Of a stretch of DNA of 64,000 nt, positions 23,247-31,812 are shown piece by piece; position 1 is the first letter of the stretch; every line of letters starts with the position of its first letter. Both the position numbers and the translations under genes were made by a program. The notes below the pieces were generated by a model, which saw nothing but the letters and a program-made list of their open reading frames with translations, ran no database searches and was not told the DNA's origin. The stretch is from Streptomyces sp. NBC_00620. Lineage in GTDB: Bacteria > Actinomycetota > Actinomycetes > Streptomycetales > Streptomycetaceae. The stretch is from the NCBI RefSeq assembly GCF_026341825.1, contig NZ_JAPENY010000002.1, forward strand, positions 558,001 through 622,000, read 5' to 3'.

Positions 23247-24236
23247 TTATGGCACTACTACGATCTTCCTTCCCACTCCCGACGCGAACTGCTCCAGCGC
23301 CTGTGGGTAGCTGGTCAGCGGCATGCGGTCGCTGATGAAGATGTCGGGGTCCAGGACACCGGTCGCGAACAGTTCCGCCGCTCGTTCGAAGCTGTGGAGC
23401 ACCGCCATGGAGCCGGTGATCGTGATTTCTTGGTTGTAGATGCGGTACGGGTCGATCGTCACGCGGGTTGCGTAGTCGGCCACTCCGAACTGGAGGAAGG
23501 TGCCGGCCTTCGCCACGCGGTCCAGGCCGTCCTGGATCGCGGCCGCGTTGCCGGTCGCGTCGATGACCAGGTCCCAGCCCTGCGGGCGGTCCAGTTCGTC
23601 GGCGCTCGTGGCCGAGGAGGAGACCCCCAGCAGTTGGGCCGTCGACAGGCGCTGCTGGTTGAGGTCCACCATGTCCACGCTCGCCGCGCCTGTGCGCTTC
23701 GCCAGCTCCAGCATCATCAGGCCCATCGTTCCGGAGCCGTAGATCAGGACATGGGCGCCGAGGCGGGACTGCAGGACGTCGTAGCCGCGTACCGCGCAGG
23801 ACAGGGGTTCGACCAGGGCCGCGTCCTGGGTGCGGACGTGCTCCGGGAGCTTTACGCAGTTGGCCACTGGGGCTACGGCGAACTGGGCGGCTCCGCCGGC
23901 TGTGGTGACACCGATCGCTGCCCAGCGTTCGCAGAGGTTGTTGTGGCCCGAACGGCAGTAGCGGCACTCGTAGCAGTAGAGGGAGGGGTCCACGGCTACG
24001 CGGTCGCCGGTCGAGAGTTCCGTTACCTGGGTGCCGACGGCGACCACCTCGCCCGCGAACTCGTGGCCCGGCACGATCGGCAGCTTGGGAGCGAACTCGC
24101 CCTGGAGGATGTGCAGGTCGGTGCCGCAGAGGCCGCATGCGGCGACCTCGACGACGACCTCGCGGGGGCCCGGCGTCGGGTCCGGGACCTCGGCCACCAC
24201 GGCGCGGCCGACGGACTCGATGACTGCGGCCTTCAT
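23247..24236 (-). CDS. Zinc-dependent medium-chain polyol/sugar dehydrogenase
   Basis: 329 residues from the ATG at 24236, which overlaps the permease stop (ATGA). Catalytic zinc site: CGLCGTDLHILQG and GHEFAGEV. Structural zinc site: four Cys in CYECRYCRSGHNNLC. NAD(P) fold: IYGSGTMGLMMLELAKRTGA. The family oxidises sugar alcohols (sorbitol, mannitol, arabinitol) or threonine. As last gene of an ABC importer operon it most likely starts breakdown of the imported polyol. The exact sugar cannot be told from the sequence. Confidence 0.88.
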   Translation of the reverse strand: MKAAVIESVGRAVVAEVPDPTPGPREVVVEVAACGLCGTDLHILQGEFAPKLPIVPGHEFAGEVVAVGTQVTELSTGDRVAVDPSLYCYECRYCRSGHNNLCERWAAIGVTTAGGAAQFAVAPVANCVKLPEHVRTQDAALVEPLSCAVRGYDVLQSRLGAHVLIYGSGTMGLMMLELAKRTGAASVDMVDLNQQRLSTAQLLGVSSSATSADELDRPQGWDLVIDATGNAAAIQDGLDRVAKAGTFLQFGVADYATRVTIDPYRIYNQEITITGSMAVLHSFERAAELFATGVLDPDIFISDRMPLTSYPQALEQFASGVGRKIVVVP

Positions 24237-25111
24237 TTCACGGCTCCCAACGACAGGCCCTGGACCAGCTTGTCCTGGGCGGCGAACCCCGCGGCGAGCA
24301 CCGGCAGGGAGATGACGAGCGAGGCTGCGCACACCTTCGCCAGGAACAGGCCCTGGCTGGTGATGAAGCCGGTCAGGAAGACGGGGGCGGTTTCCGCGAC
24401 CACGCCGGTGAGGACCCTGGCGAAGAGGAGTTCGTTCCAGCTGAAGATGAAGCAGATCAGGGCCGTCGCGGCGATTCCGGGTGCGGAGATCGGGGCCACG
24501 ATGCGAGCGAGGATCGTGGGCAGCTTCGCGCCGTCTATCTGCGCCGCTTCGATGACAGCCACTGGGACTTCGGCCAGGAAGGACTGCATCATCCACACCG
24601 CGATCGGCAGGTTCATGGAGGTGTAGAGGATGACCAGGAGCCAGATGTTGTCCAGCATTCCGGTGTTCTTCGCGAAGAGGTAGATCGGGAGGAGGCCCGC
24701 CACGACCGGGAGCATCTTCGTCGAGAGGAAGAAGAACAGGACGTTCGTCCACTTCTTCACCGGGCGGATGGAGAGCGCGTACGCCGCCGGGAAGGCGAGG
24801 AGCAGGACGAGGAGGGTGGAGGCCAGTGACGCCGTGACCGAGTTGAGGAGCGCGGGCCAGGGGCTCGCGCCGCCGCCGGTGCCGAAGAACTCGCGGTAGC
24901 CGTCGAGGGTGAGGGCCGCGCCGAAGGACGGGGGGTTGGTCGCCGCGTCCGACTCGGAGTGGAAGGAGGTCAGGGCCATCCAGGCGATGGGGAGGAAGAA
25001 GATGATTCCCAGGAGCCAGGCGGCCAGGCCCAGGCCTGCTCCCCGCCTGCGGCGAGTGGGGTGCGTGGGGGGAGCGGGGGTCGTACGTGCGGGTGTTGCT
25101 GTCGCGGTCAT
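24233..25111 (-). CDS. ABC sugar/polyol importer, permease 2 (MalG type)
   Basis: 292 residues from the ATG at 25111, sharing one base with the stop of permease 1 (TGATG). Six transmembrane helices; the ATPase-contact (EAA) loop reads EAAQIDGAKLPTILARIVAP. A proline-rich N-terminal tail (PARTTPAPPTHP) precedes helix 1. With the next gene it forms the membrane part of a CUT1 importer. No ATPase gene is in the operon, so a shared ATPase such as MsiK is expected. Confidence 0.92.
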   Translation of the reverse strand: MTATATPARTTPAPPTHPTRRRRGAGLGLAAWLLGIIFFLPIAWMALTSFHSESDAATNPPSFGAALTLDGYREFFGTGGGASPWPALLNSVTASLASTLLVLLLAFPAAYALSIRPVKKWTNVLFFFLSTKMLPVVAGLLPIYLFAKNTGMLDNIWLLVILYTSMNLPIAVWMMQSFLAEVPVAVIEAAQIDGAKLPTILARIVAPISAPGIAATALICFIFSWNELLFARVLTGVVAETAPVFLTGFITSQGLFLAKVCAASLVISLPVLAAGFAAQDKLVQGLSLGAVK

Positions 25112-26049
25112 CAGCGGGACACCTCCTCGCGGAACAGGGACGAGACCACGCGGAGCGCGAAGGTCGCGATGATGATCGAGCCGATGACGACCAGGACGCC
25201 GGCGGCGGAGGCGAGGCCGTTCTCGTGGGCCTGGTAGAAGCTCTGGTAGACGGTGTAGGGGAGGTTCGCCGTCCCCAGGCCGCCCGAGGTGATGGTGAAG
25301 ACCGCGTCGAAGTTCTGGACGATGTAGATCGAGCCCAGGAGGGCGCCCAGTTCGAGGTAGCGGCGCAGGTGGGGGAGGGTGAGGTAGCGGAAGACCTGCC
25401 AGTCGCTCGCGCCGTCCACCTTCGCGGCCTCGATCTGCTGGTGATCGCGGCTCTGCAGGCCCGCGAGCAGGATCAGCATCATGAACGGGGTCCACTGCCA
25501 GACGAGGGATGCCTCGACCGCCAGGAGCGGGGTGTTGGAGATCCAGTCCGGTTCCGGGCCGCCCACATAGTGCAGCAAGCCGTTGAAGAGGCCGTACTCC
25601 GGGTTGTAGAGCACATGCTTCCAGAGCAGGGCCGCCGCCACCGGGACCACCAGGAACGGTGCGATGAGGAGGGTTCGGACGATGCCCCGGCCGCGGAACT
25701 TGCGGTCCAGGAGCAGGGCCAGGAGCAGGCCGAGGACCAGGCTGGCCAGGACCACTGTCACGGTCAGGAGGACCGTCGTCCAGACCGAGTGGCGCAGGTC
25801 GGCGTCGGTCAGGACGTCCGTGTAGTTGCTGAAGCCCGTGAAGTGGCGGGCGTCCGGGTAGAGGGCGTTCCAGTCGAAGAAGGAGATCACCAGCGTGGCC
25901 ACGAACGGGAGCTGGGTCACGGCGATCATGAAGATGAGGGCGGGGAGGAGTGGGGCGCGGGTGGCCCAGGCGCGTATCCGGTCCGAGGGCGGCTTGCGGG
26001 TGGCGCTTACCGAAGCGGTGGCAAGGGGGGCTGTTGTCGTGGCGGTCAT
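25111..26049 (-). CDS. ABC sugar/polyol importer, permease 1 (MalF type)
   Basis: 312 residues from the ATG at 26049, overlapping the binding-protein stop by four bases. Six predicted transmembrane helices (first at LLPALIFMIAVTQLPFVATL). EAA loop: EAAKVDGASDWQVFRYLTLP. The phrase FFDWNALYPDARHFTGFSNY is typical of the mannitol/sorbitol (SmoF/MtlF) branch of CUT1 permeases, which fits the dehydrogenase downstream. Confidence 0.92.
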   Translation of the reverse strand: MTATTTAPLATASVSATRKPPSDRIRAWATRAPLLPALIFMIAVTQLPFVATLVISFFDWNALYPDARHFTGFSNYTDVLTDADLRHSVWTTVLLTVTVVLASLVLGLLLALLLDRKFRGRGIVRTLLIAPFLVVPVAAALLWKHVLYNPEYGLFNGLLHYVGGPEPDWISNTPLLAVEASLVWQWTPFMMLILLAGLQSRDHQQIEAAKVDGASDWQVFRYLTLPHLRRYLELGALLGSIYIVQNFDAVFTITSGGLGTANLPYTVYQSFYQAHENGLASAAGVLVVIGSIIIATFALRVVSSLFREEVSR

Positions 26050-27416
26050 CGTCCCTCGTACTCCTTCGAGATCTCTTCGGCGAGACTCTGGGACTTCTTC
26101 AGGGCCGACTCGACGGACTGGCGTCCGGCGATGGCCGCGCTGATCTCCTGCGAGACCTTGGTGCCGAGATCGGTGAACTCGGGGATGCCGACGAACTGGA
26201 TGCCGGGCGCGGGGCGCGGCTGCACGCCGGGGTCGGTGGGCTTGGCGCCCTCGATGGCCTCCTTCGTCATCTCCTGGAAGGCGCCGGCCTCCTTGAGGTA
26301 GTCGGCGTTCGTGTACGTCGAGGCGCGCTTGCCGGCCGGGACGTTGGACCAGCCGATCTCGTCGCCGACCAGCTGCTCGTACTCCTTGCTCGACGCCCAG
26401 GAGACGAACTTCCAGGCCTTGTCCGGGTTCCGGGACGCGTCCTGGATGCCCCAGGCCCAGGTGTAGAGCCAGCCGGAGGAGTCGGTCTTCTCCACCGGAG
26501 CGGGTACGTAGCCGATCTTGCCCTTGACCGGGGAGTCGGCCGCCTCCAGTGAACCGGCGGCGGAGGTGGCGTCGTACCACATGGCCGTCTTGCTCTGGGT
26601 CATGTTGTTGAGGCACTCGGCGAAGCCGGACTGGGGAGCGCCCGATTCACCGTGCTCGCGGACGAGGTCCACGTAGAACTTCGTGGCCGCCTCCCACTCG
26701 GGGGAGTCGAGCTGGGCGTTCCAGTCCTTGTCGAACCAGGTGCCGCCGAAGGTGTTCACGATGGTGGTGAGCGGGGCCATGACCTCGCCCCAGCCGGGCA
26801 GGCCGCGCAGACAGATGCCCTTCATGCCCGACTCGGCGCCGTCGGCCTGCGCGGCGAGGTCCGCGACCTGCTCCCAGGTGGGATGCGCCGGCATCGTGAG
26901 GCCCTTCTCCGCGAACACGTCCTTGCGGTACATCAGGAAGGACGACTCGCCGTAGAACGGCTGCCCGTAGAGCTTGCCGTCCTCGGCCGTGAGGGACTCC
27001 CGCATCGGGGTGAGGATGTCCTGCTCGTCGAAGGCGCTGTCCTTCTGCACGTAGGAGTCCATCTCGTGCAGCCAGCCGTTCTTGGCGTAGATCGGTATCT
27101 CGTAGTTGCTGAGCGTGGCGACGTCGTACTGGCCCGCCTGGTTGGCGAAGTCCTGGCTGATCTTGTCGCGGACGTCGTTCTCCGGCAGCACGGTGAAGTT
27201 CACCTTGATGCCGGTCTCCTTGGTGAAGTGGGCGGCGGTGAGCTTCTGCAACTCGACCATCTGCGGGTTGTTGACCATCAGTACGTTGATGGAGTTCCCG
27301 CCGGAGCCCGCCCCGCCCGCTCCGGTCCAGCAGCCGGAGAGCAGCGGGGTGAGCAGCGTCCCTGCGGCTGCCGCGGCGAGCAGTGCGCGCGGCCTCCGTC
27401 GGCTCGGGGTTCGCAT
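26046..27416 (-). CDS. ABC sugar/polyol-binding lipoprotein
   Basis: 456 residues. Lipoprotein signal with lipobox LLSGC near residue 28; the mature protein would be anchored outside the membrane. The type 1 extracellular solute-binding fold is visible in FTKETGIKVNFTVLPENDVR, SNYEIPIYAKNGWLHEMDSY, YGQPFYGESSFLMYRKDVFA and WAWGIQDASRNPDKAWKFVS. The sequence style matches SmoE/MtlE polyol-binding proteins. Ribosome site CAGGAG precedes the ATG; three GACGTA repeats (27429-27446) lie just upstream and may be part of the regulator site. Operon order: binding protein, permeases, dehydrogenase. Confidence 0.92.
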   Translation of the reverse strand: MRTPSRRRPRALLAAAAAGTLLTPLLSGCWTGAGGAGSGGNSINVLMVNNPQMVELQKLTAAHFTKETGIKVNFTVLPENDVRDKISQDFANQAGQYDVATLSNYEIPIYAKNGWLHEMDSYVQKDSAFDEQDILTPMRESLTAEDGKLYGQPFYGESSFLMYRKDVFAEKGLTMPAHPTWEQVADLAAQADGAESGMKGICLRGLPGWGEVMAPLTTIVNTFGGTWFDKDWNAQLDSPEWEAATKFYVDLVREHGESGAPQSGFAECLNNMTQSKTAMWYDATSAAGSLEAADSPVKGKIGYVPAPVEKTDSSGWLYTWAWGIQDASRNPDKAWKFVSWASSKEYEQLVGDEIGWSNVPAGKRASTYTNADYLKEAGAFQEMTKEAIEGAKPTDPGVQPRPAPGIQFVGIPEFTDLGTKVSQEISAAIAGRQSVESALKKSQSLAEEISKEYEGR

Positions 27417-27531
27417 GGATCACTCCTGGACGTAGACGTAGACGTATGGGGAGATAAGGGGCGTGGATGGGTGGGGATGTGCCTGGGTGGGTTGGGTTTT
27501 CAGACTTGGCGGGGAGGGGTCGGTTTGTTTC

Positions 27532-28302
27532 TCAGACTCGGATGACCTGGGGGCCCTGCAGTGAGTACCGGTGTGCCTCGGCCGTTGGAAGCAGCGTGCT
27601 CGTGACGATCGCCTCCAGGGAGCTGATGTCGGCGAACCGGCAGAAGCTGACCGCGCCGAACTTGGTGTGCACGCCTGCGAAGACCGTGCGCCGGGAGGCC
27701 CGGATCGCCTGGGCCTTGACCTCGCTGACCGCCGGGTCGGGGGTGGTGAGGCCGTGTTCGCGGGAGATGCCGTTGGCGCCGATGAACGCCAGATCGATGA
27801 CGAAGCCGGCGAGCATCTTCGTCGTCCAGTGGTCCACGGTCGCGAGCGTGCCGGGGCGGACCCGGCCGCCGAGCAGCAGGACGCTCGTGTTGTCGGCCTC
27901 GGCGAGCGCGCCCGCGGTGGCCAGGGAGGCGGTGACCACCGTGAGGTGCCGGTCCCTGGGCAGTGCCTCGGCGATGAGCTGCGGGGTGAACCCCTCGTCG
28001 ACGAAGACCGTCTCGGCGTCCCCGAGCAGTTCGGCCGCGGCGGCCGCGATCCGGCGCTTCTCGGGCACGTGGCTGGTGGTGCGGAAGGCGAGCGTCGTCT
28101 CGAAGCCGGCGCTCTCCACGGGATAGGCGCCGCCGTGGGTGCGGCGTACCAGGCCGTGGTCCTCCAGGGTGCGCAGATCGCGCCGTACGGTCTCCTTCGC
28201 GACGCCCAGTTCGGTGGCGAGCGCGGTGACGTCGACCGAGCCGGTGCGACGGGCGGCCAGGACGATCTCGCGCTGACGTTCCTCCGCCGTCATGGGCGTC
28301 AT
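27532..28302 (-). CDS. DeoR-family transcriptional regulator
   Basis: 256 residues from the ATG at 28302; a GTG at 28311 closer to the ribosome site AGGGAG would add three residues. N-terminal DeoR HTH (about 5-58): RQREIVLAARRTGSVDVTAL, LGVAKETVRRDLRTLEDHGL. The C-terminal sugar-phosphate sensor domain has FVDEGFTPQLIAEALP, VLLLGGRVRPGTLATVDHWT and DLAFIGANGISREHGLTTPD. It lies upstream of the polyol operon in the same direction, 115 bases away, and most likely represses it until a phosphorylated sugar is present. A repeated TCAGACT element in the gap may be the operator. Confidence 0.9.
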   Translation of the reverse strand: MTPMTAEERQREIVLAARRTGSVDVTALATELGVAKETVRRDLRTLEDHGLVRRTHGGAYPVESAGFETTLAFRTTSHVPEKRRIAAAAAELLGDAETVFVDEGFTPQLIAEALPRDRHLTVVTASLATAGALAEADNTSVLLLGGRVRPGTLATVDHWTTKMLAGFVIDLAFIGANGISREHGLTTPDPAVSEVKAQAIRASRRTVFAGVHTKFGAVSFCRFADISSLEAIVTSTLLPTAEAHRYSLQGPQVIRV

Positions 28303-28525
28303 GGCCGTCACCTGCTCCCTCGCTCCGGAGTACGCCGCTCCGCGTACTGCCCGTTCGGGCCGGGTGGGCCCTTGTAGGGAAGTTGTACAGCGGCTATCAG
28401 CCACTGACCAGGCCTGTTGCATGCCCGATGGTGCCCGGCTGTGCCCGTTTCGCGCCACGGGTGCCCGCGGCGGACCTGGGGCGGAGCGGACGGGGAGGTG
28501 GGATCGGGCAGGGTCGGTGCCCGAA

Positions 28526-28568
28526 CACGGGGGCGGGCGGGCCCGTTCGGTGCCCGCCCGCCCCCGTG
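28526..28568. terminator. 17-bp stem terminator after udh
   Basis: CACGGGGGCGGGCGGGC (28526-28542) pairs perfectly with 28552-28568; the loop is CCGTTCGGT. It lies 26 bases past the udh stop on the minus strand. The gap 28303-28594 otherwise holds only the leader of the DeoR gene. Confidence 0.85.
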
Positions 28569-28594
28569 CGCAGTGGCCTGCCGCCGCCGCGGCC

Positions 28595-29404
28595 TCAGTA
28601 CGGCCAGATCGGCGGGTGCGTGGTGAAGTGGCCGCCCAGGTGGGCGTGGTCCGGGTTGTCCGGGTCGAGTTCGCCCTGTTCGGCGACGATCTTCTCGGCG
28701 TACGGCTCGGAGTCGTCCCGCGGCTCGTAGCCCAGCGCGCGGGCGGTCGAGAGGTCCCACCACAGGCGGGTGTTGGCGGAGGAGCCGTAGACGACCGTGT
28801 GCCGTACGTCCTCGGCGGTGAGGGCGGCGTGGAAGAGGCGGGCGCCGTCCTCGGGGCTCATCCAGACGGAGAGCATGCGCACGCTGGTGGGTTCCGCGAA
28901 GCAGGAGCCGATGCGGACCGAGACCGTCTCCTGGCCGTGCTTGTCCCAGTAGAACTGGGCCAGGTCCTCGCCGAAGGCCTTCGACAGGCCGTAGAAGGTG
29001 TCCGGGCGGTGCGGTGTGTCGATGGGGATGAGGGGGTCGTCGCCCTGTGGACGCGGGGCGTAGCCCACCGCGTGGTTGGAGGAGGCGAAGACGATGCGAG
29101 GTACGCCTTCCTCGCGTGCCGCCTCGTACAGGTTGTACGTTCCCTCGATGTTCGCCTTGAGGATCTTGTCGAACGAGGCTTCCAGAGAGATGCCCGCGAG
29201 GTGGATGATCGCGTCGACGCCCCGGACCGCCTCGCGCAAGGCCGCTTTGTCGGAGAGGTCCGCGGTGATCGCGTCCGGCTCGCCCTCGGTGGGGAGCAGG
29301 TCGAGGAGGCGCAGTTCGTAGCCGTACTTCGGCAGCAGCCCCCGCATCAGGGTGCCGACGCCGCCGGCGGCGCCGGTGAGCAGAACGGTGCGGGGAGCGG
29401 GCAT
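28595..29404 (-). CDS. udh: NAD-dependent uronate dehydrogenase
   Basis: 269 residues from the ATG at 29404 (MPAPRTVLLTGAAGGVGTLM), ribosome site AAGGAGA. Extended SDR fold: GAAGGVG cofactor loop, IIHLAGISLEAS, ASSNHAVGYAPRPQ, and the catalytic YGLSKAFGE. The Ser-rich FASSNHAVG strand and length match uronate dehydrogenases, which oxidise galacturonate or glucuronate to the aldarolactone. It faces the KdgD gene across a shared control region. Together they give the oxidative uronate route to 2-oxoglutarate semialdehyde, the intracellular end of the pectin pathway. Confidence 0.85.
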   Translation of the reverse strand: MPAPRTVLLTGAAGGVGTLMRGLLPKYGYELRLLDLLPTEGEPDAITADLSDKAALREAVRGVDAIIHLAGISLEASFDKILKANIEGTYNLYEAAREEGVPRIVFASSNHAVGYAPRPQGDDPLIPIDTPHRPDTFYGLSKAFGEDLAQFYWDKHGQETVSVRIGSCFAEPTSVRMLSVWMSPEDGARLFHAALTAEDVRHTVVYGSSANTRLWWDLSTARALGYEPRDDSEPYAEKIVAEQGELDPDNPDHAHLGGHFTTHPPIWPY

Positions 29405-29472
29405 CCTCGGGTCTCCTTGAATCGGCAGCGTTAGTCGTCGGCCTGGATCGACAGCCGTAGAACATGCGCATG

Positions 29473-29489
29473 TGTGTACTGAATTCACA
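29473..29489. promoter_or_regulatory. Candidate operator in the udh leader
   Basis: TGTGTACTGAATTCACA is an imperfect palindrome (TGTG at one end, CACA at the other; six of eight base pairs match). It lies just downstream of the predicted udh transcription start, where a repressor would block transcription. A perfect CATGCGCATG palindrome is next to it. Confidence 0.4.
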
Positions 29490-29498
29490 TCCATGGAC

Positions 29499-29528
29499 AC
29501 GCTAAGGATTGCCGACGGGCTGCGTCAA
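29499..29528 (-). promoter_or_regulatory. Promoter of udh
   Basis: On the minus strand TTGACG (29528-29523), an 18-base spacer, and TAGCGT (29504-29499). The opposite gene has the same architecture with TTGACC and an identical TAGCGT -10 box. Confidence 0.6.
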
Positions 29529-29536
29529 GTCTCGCG

Positions 29537-29559
29537 CGGAGGCGGGAAATCCGCCTCCG
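29537..29559. repeat. 9-bp inverted repeat between divergent promoters
   Basis: CGGAGGCGG (29537-29545) and CCGCCTCCG (29551-29559) around GAAAT. It sits between the -35 boxes of udh and kdgD and could be an activator or repressor site for both. Confidence 0.45.
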
Positions 29560-29577
29560 TGTTGCGAGTTCGTGCGC

Positions 29578-29607
29578 TTGACCGGCCCCAAGGTCGCGGC
29601 TTAGCGT
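29578..29607 (+). promoter_or_regulatory. Promoter of kdgD
   Basis: TTGACC (29578-29583), an 18-base spacer, and TAGCGT (29602-29607), giving a transcription start near 29614 and a leader of about 94 bases. Confidence 0.6.
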
Positions 29608-29643
29608 GGTCGCGTTCAGAAATATGGACGTGGATCAGAAACA

Positions 29644-29693
29644 TGCACCGAGAGAACATGCACCGAGAGACGTGCACCGCGAAGCGTGCACCG
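29644..29693 (+). repeat. Four TGCACCG repeats in the kdgD leader
   Basis: TGCACCG occurs at 29644, 29659, 29673 and 29687, with spacings of 15, 14 and 14 bases; the units begin CATGCACCGAGAGAA and decay to CGTGCACCGC. It lies in the transcribed leader of kdgD just before the ribosome site GGGAGAG. It may be a repeated protein site or a recent tandem duplication. Confidence 0.65.
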
Positions 29694-29707
29694 CTTAGGG
29701 AGAGTCC

Positions 29708-30649
29708 GTGACGTCAGCCCCCCTTGCCGCTCGGCTCAGCATCCCCAGTGGGCCGCTGTTCTTCCCTGTCACCGCGTACGGCCCCGACGGCGGCGTCGAT
29801 CTCGACGTCTACCGGGAGCATGTGCGGCGCGGTGTCGAGGCCGGAGCCGCCGCTGTCTTCGCCTGCTGCGGCACCGGGGAGTTCCACGCGCTCGCGCCCG
29901 AGGAGTTCGAGGCGTGCGTACGGGCGGCCGTCGAGGCGGCGGACGGGCGCGTGCCGGTCGTCGCGGGCGCCGGGTACGGGCCCGCGCTCGCCGTGCGGTT
30001 CGCGCGGCTCGCGGAGGCGGCCGGGGCCGACGGGCTGCTCGCCATGCCGCCGTATCTCGTGGTGGCCTCGCAGGAGGGCCTGCTGCGGCACTATCGGGAG
30101 CTCGCGGCGGCGACCTCACTGCCGGTCGTCGTCTATCAGCGCGACAACGCCGTGTTCACGCCGGAGACCGTGGTCGAGCTGGCCCGTACCGAGGGGATCA
30201 TCGGGTTCAAGGACGGGCTCGGGGACCTGGACCTGATGCAGCGGATCGTGAGCGCGGTGCGCAGCGAAGTCCCGGGGGAGTTCCTGTACTTCAACGGGCT
30301 GCCCACGGCCGAACTGACCGGGCTCGCCTATCGGGGGGTGGGCATCACGCTGTACTCGTCCGCCGTGTTCTGCTTCGCTCCCGAGATCGCTCTCGCCTTC
30401 CACCAGGCGCTCAACGCCGGGGACGACGAGGTCGTGAACCGGCTGCTCGACGGTTTCTACCGGCCGTTCGTCGATCTGCGCGCCCAGGGCCGCGGATACG
30501 CCGTCTCGCTCGTCAAGGCGGGGGTGCGGCTGCGGGGGCTGGACGTGGGTGAGGTGCGGCCGCCGCTGCACGAACCGACCGAGGACCATGTGAAGCAGCT
30601 CGCGCAGCTGATCGAGCGCGGGTACTCGCTGATCGAGGAGGGCGTGTGA
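29708..30649 (+). CDS. kdgD: 5-dehydro-4-deoxyglucarate dehydratase
   Basis: 313 residues, GTG start with GGGAGAG upstream. DHDPS-type TIM barrel that dehydrates and decarboxylates 5-keto-4-deoxyglucarate to 2-oxoglutarate semialdehyde. Motifs: SGPLFFPVTAYGPDGGVDLD, ACCGTGEFHALAPEEFEA, VVVYQRDNAVFTPET with the catalytic Tyr, IIGFKDGLGDLDLM with the Schiff-base Lys, YFNGLPTAELTG. The FFPVTA opening and YQRDNA are characteristic of KDGDH. Divergent from udh; it follows that enzyme in the oxidative uronate route. No galactarate dehydratase or semialdehyde dehydrogenase gene is in the window. Confidence 0.92.
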   Translation: MTSAPLAARLSIPSGPLFFPVTAYGPDGGVDLDVYREHVRRGVEAGAAAVFACCGTGEFHALAPEEFEACVRAAVEAADGRVPVVAGAGYGPALAVRFARLAEAAGADGLLAMPPYLVVASQEGLLRHYRELAAATSLPVVVYQRDNAVFTPETVVELARTEGIIGFKDGLGDLDLMQRIVSAVRSEVPGEFLYFNGLPTAELTGLAYRGVGITLYSSAVFCFAPEIALAFHQALNAGDDEVVNRLLDGFYRPFVDLRAQGRGYAVSLVKAGVRLRGLDVGEVRPPLHEPTEDHVKQLAQLIERGYSLIEEGV

Positions 30650-31812
30650 AGGCGTCGGCGTTCGTCTACCCCTGGGACGTCAACGGAGACCCGGAGGCCG
30701 CCGGTCGGATCGCCGGGCTCGGCGTCCGGCAGGCGACGCTCGCCTCCGCGTACCACTCCACGCGCGCCCTGACGCCACGGCATCCCCGGCACCGGATCGT
30801 CACCGCCTCGCACGCCGCCGTGCTCTACCCCGCGGACGAGCGGTGGGAGGGGCGAAGGCTCCGGCCGTACGCCGCCGGGGACTGGGCGCCGGGCGACGCG
30901 TACGGGGAGGCCGCCGACGCGCTCGCCGGGGCCGGTCTCGACGTACACACCTGGGTGGTGCTCGCGCACAACTCCCGTATGGGGGAGGAGTTTCCGGACA
31001 CCTCCGTGGTCAACGCCTACGGGGACCGCTACCCGTGGGCACCCTGCATCGCCCAGCCCGACACGCGCGCCTACCTGGTCGAGCTGGCCGTCGAGGCGGC
31101 GGTGCGGCCCGGGGCCGGGGGTACGGAGCTGGAGTCCCTCGGGTGGTACGGGCTCGCGCATCTCCACGCCCACGACAAGACGGCGGGGGTGGGCCTCGGG
31201 GACGCCGGGCAGTACCTGATGTCGCTGTGCTTCTGCCCCTCGTGCCGCGAGGGCTACGCACAACAGGGGCTGGATCCCGAAGAGTTGGCGATCGCCGTCC
31301 GGCGCGCTCTGGAGCCCGTGTGGCGGGGCGATACTCCGGCCGGGGGCTGGGAGGCCGTGGAGAAGCTGCTCGGGAGTGAGCTCGCCGGGGCCACGCGTAC
31401 CTGGCGGGAATCCGTGGCGCGTTCGCTCCAGTCGGACGCGGTCGCTGCGGTGCGCGCGGCCGCTCCGGACGGGTTCCAGATTCTGCTGCACGCGGACCCG
31501 GTCTCGTACCACTGCGGCGCGAACGCGGGAGTGGACCCCGAGCACATTCTGTCGGTGGCCGATGGTGTCGTCGTGCCCTGTACCGGCGGTTCGGGGCTGC
31601 TGACTCCCTTTGCCGACCGGGGTGTTGGCGGGAGTGTGCTGGCGGCCAACTTCACCGTGGTGGGCGGCATGGGAGGCCGCCCGGAGGCTCTCGGCGAGGA
31701 CGTGGCACGGGCGGTGGGGTATGGGGCCACCGAAGTGCGGCTGTATCACGCGGGGTTGGCGTCCGACGAGGATCTGTCGCTCGTGACTCAGGCGCTCGCG
31801 CGGCTCGGCTGA
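30646..31812 (+). CDS. Unknown protein coupled to kdgD, possible TIM-barrel hydrolase
   Basis: 388 residues; the GTG overlaps the kdgD stop (GTGA), so both are made together. No signal peptide. Local features suggest a beta/alpha barrel: MKASAFVYPWDVNGDPEAAG, HTWVVLAHNSRMGEEFPDTS, APCIAQPDTRAYLVELAVEA, SLGWYGLAHLHAHDKT, and a CFCPSCREGY pair of close cysteines that could bind metal. The arrangement resembles putative glycoside-hydrolase-like barrel proteins of actinobacteria with no assigned substrate. Its coupling to KdgD places it in uronate or pectin-oligomer breakdown. The 3' end overlaps the convergent MFS gene by 25 bases. Confidence 0.7.
   Translation: MKASAFVYPWDVNGDPEAAGRIAGLGVRQATLASAYHSTRALTPRHPRHRIVTASHAAVLYPADERWEGRRLRPYAAGDWAPGDAYGEAADALAGAGLDVHTWVVLAHNSRMGEEFPDTSVVNAYGDRYPWAPCIAQPDTRAYLVELAVEAAVRPGAGGTELESLGWYGLAHLHAHDKTAGVGLGDAGQYLMSLCFCPSCREGYAQQGLDPEELAIAVRRALEPVWRGDTPAGGWEAVEKLLGSELAGATRTWRESVARSLQSDAVAAVRAAAPDGFQILLHADPVSYHCGANAGVDPEHILSVADGVVVPCTGGSGLLTPFADRGVGGSVLAANFTVVGGMGGRPEALGEDVARAVGYGATEVRLYHAGLASDEDLSLVTQALARLG

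Noticed and set aside
24233..26616. Long fused permease proteins from extended upstream starts
   Set aside because: The extensions read other genes out of frame. Overlapping ATGA/TGATG starts at 25111 and 26049 give normal permease lengths.
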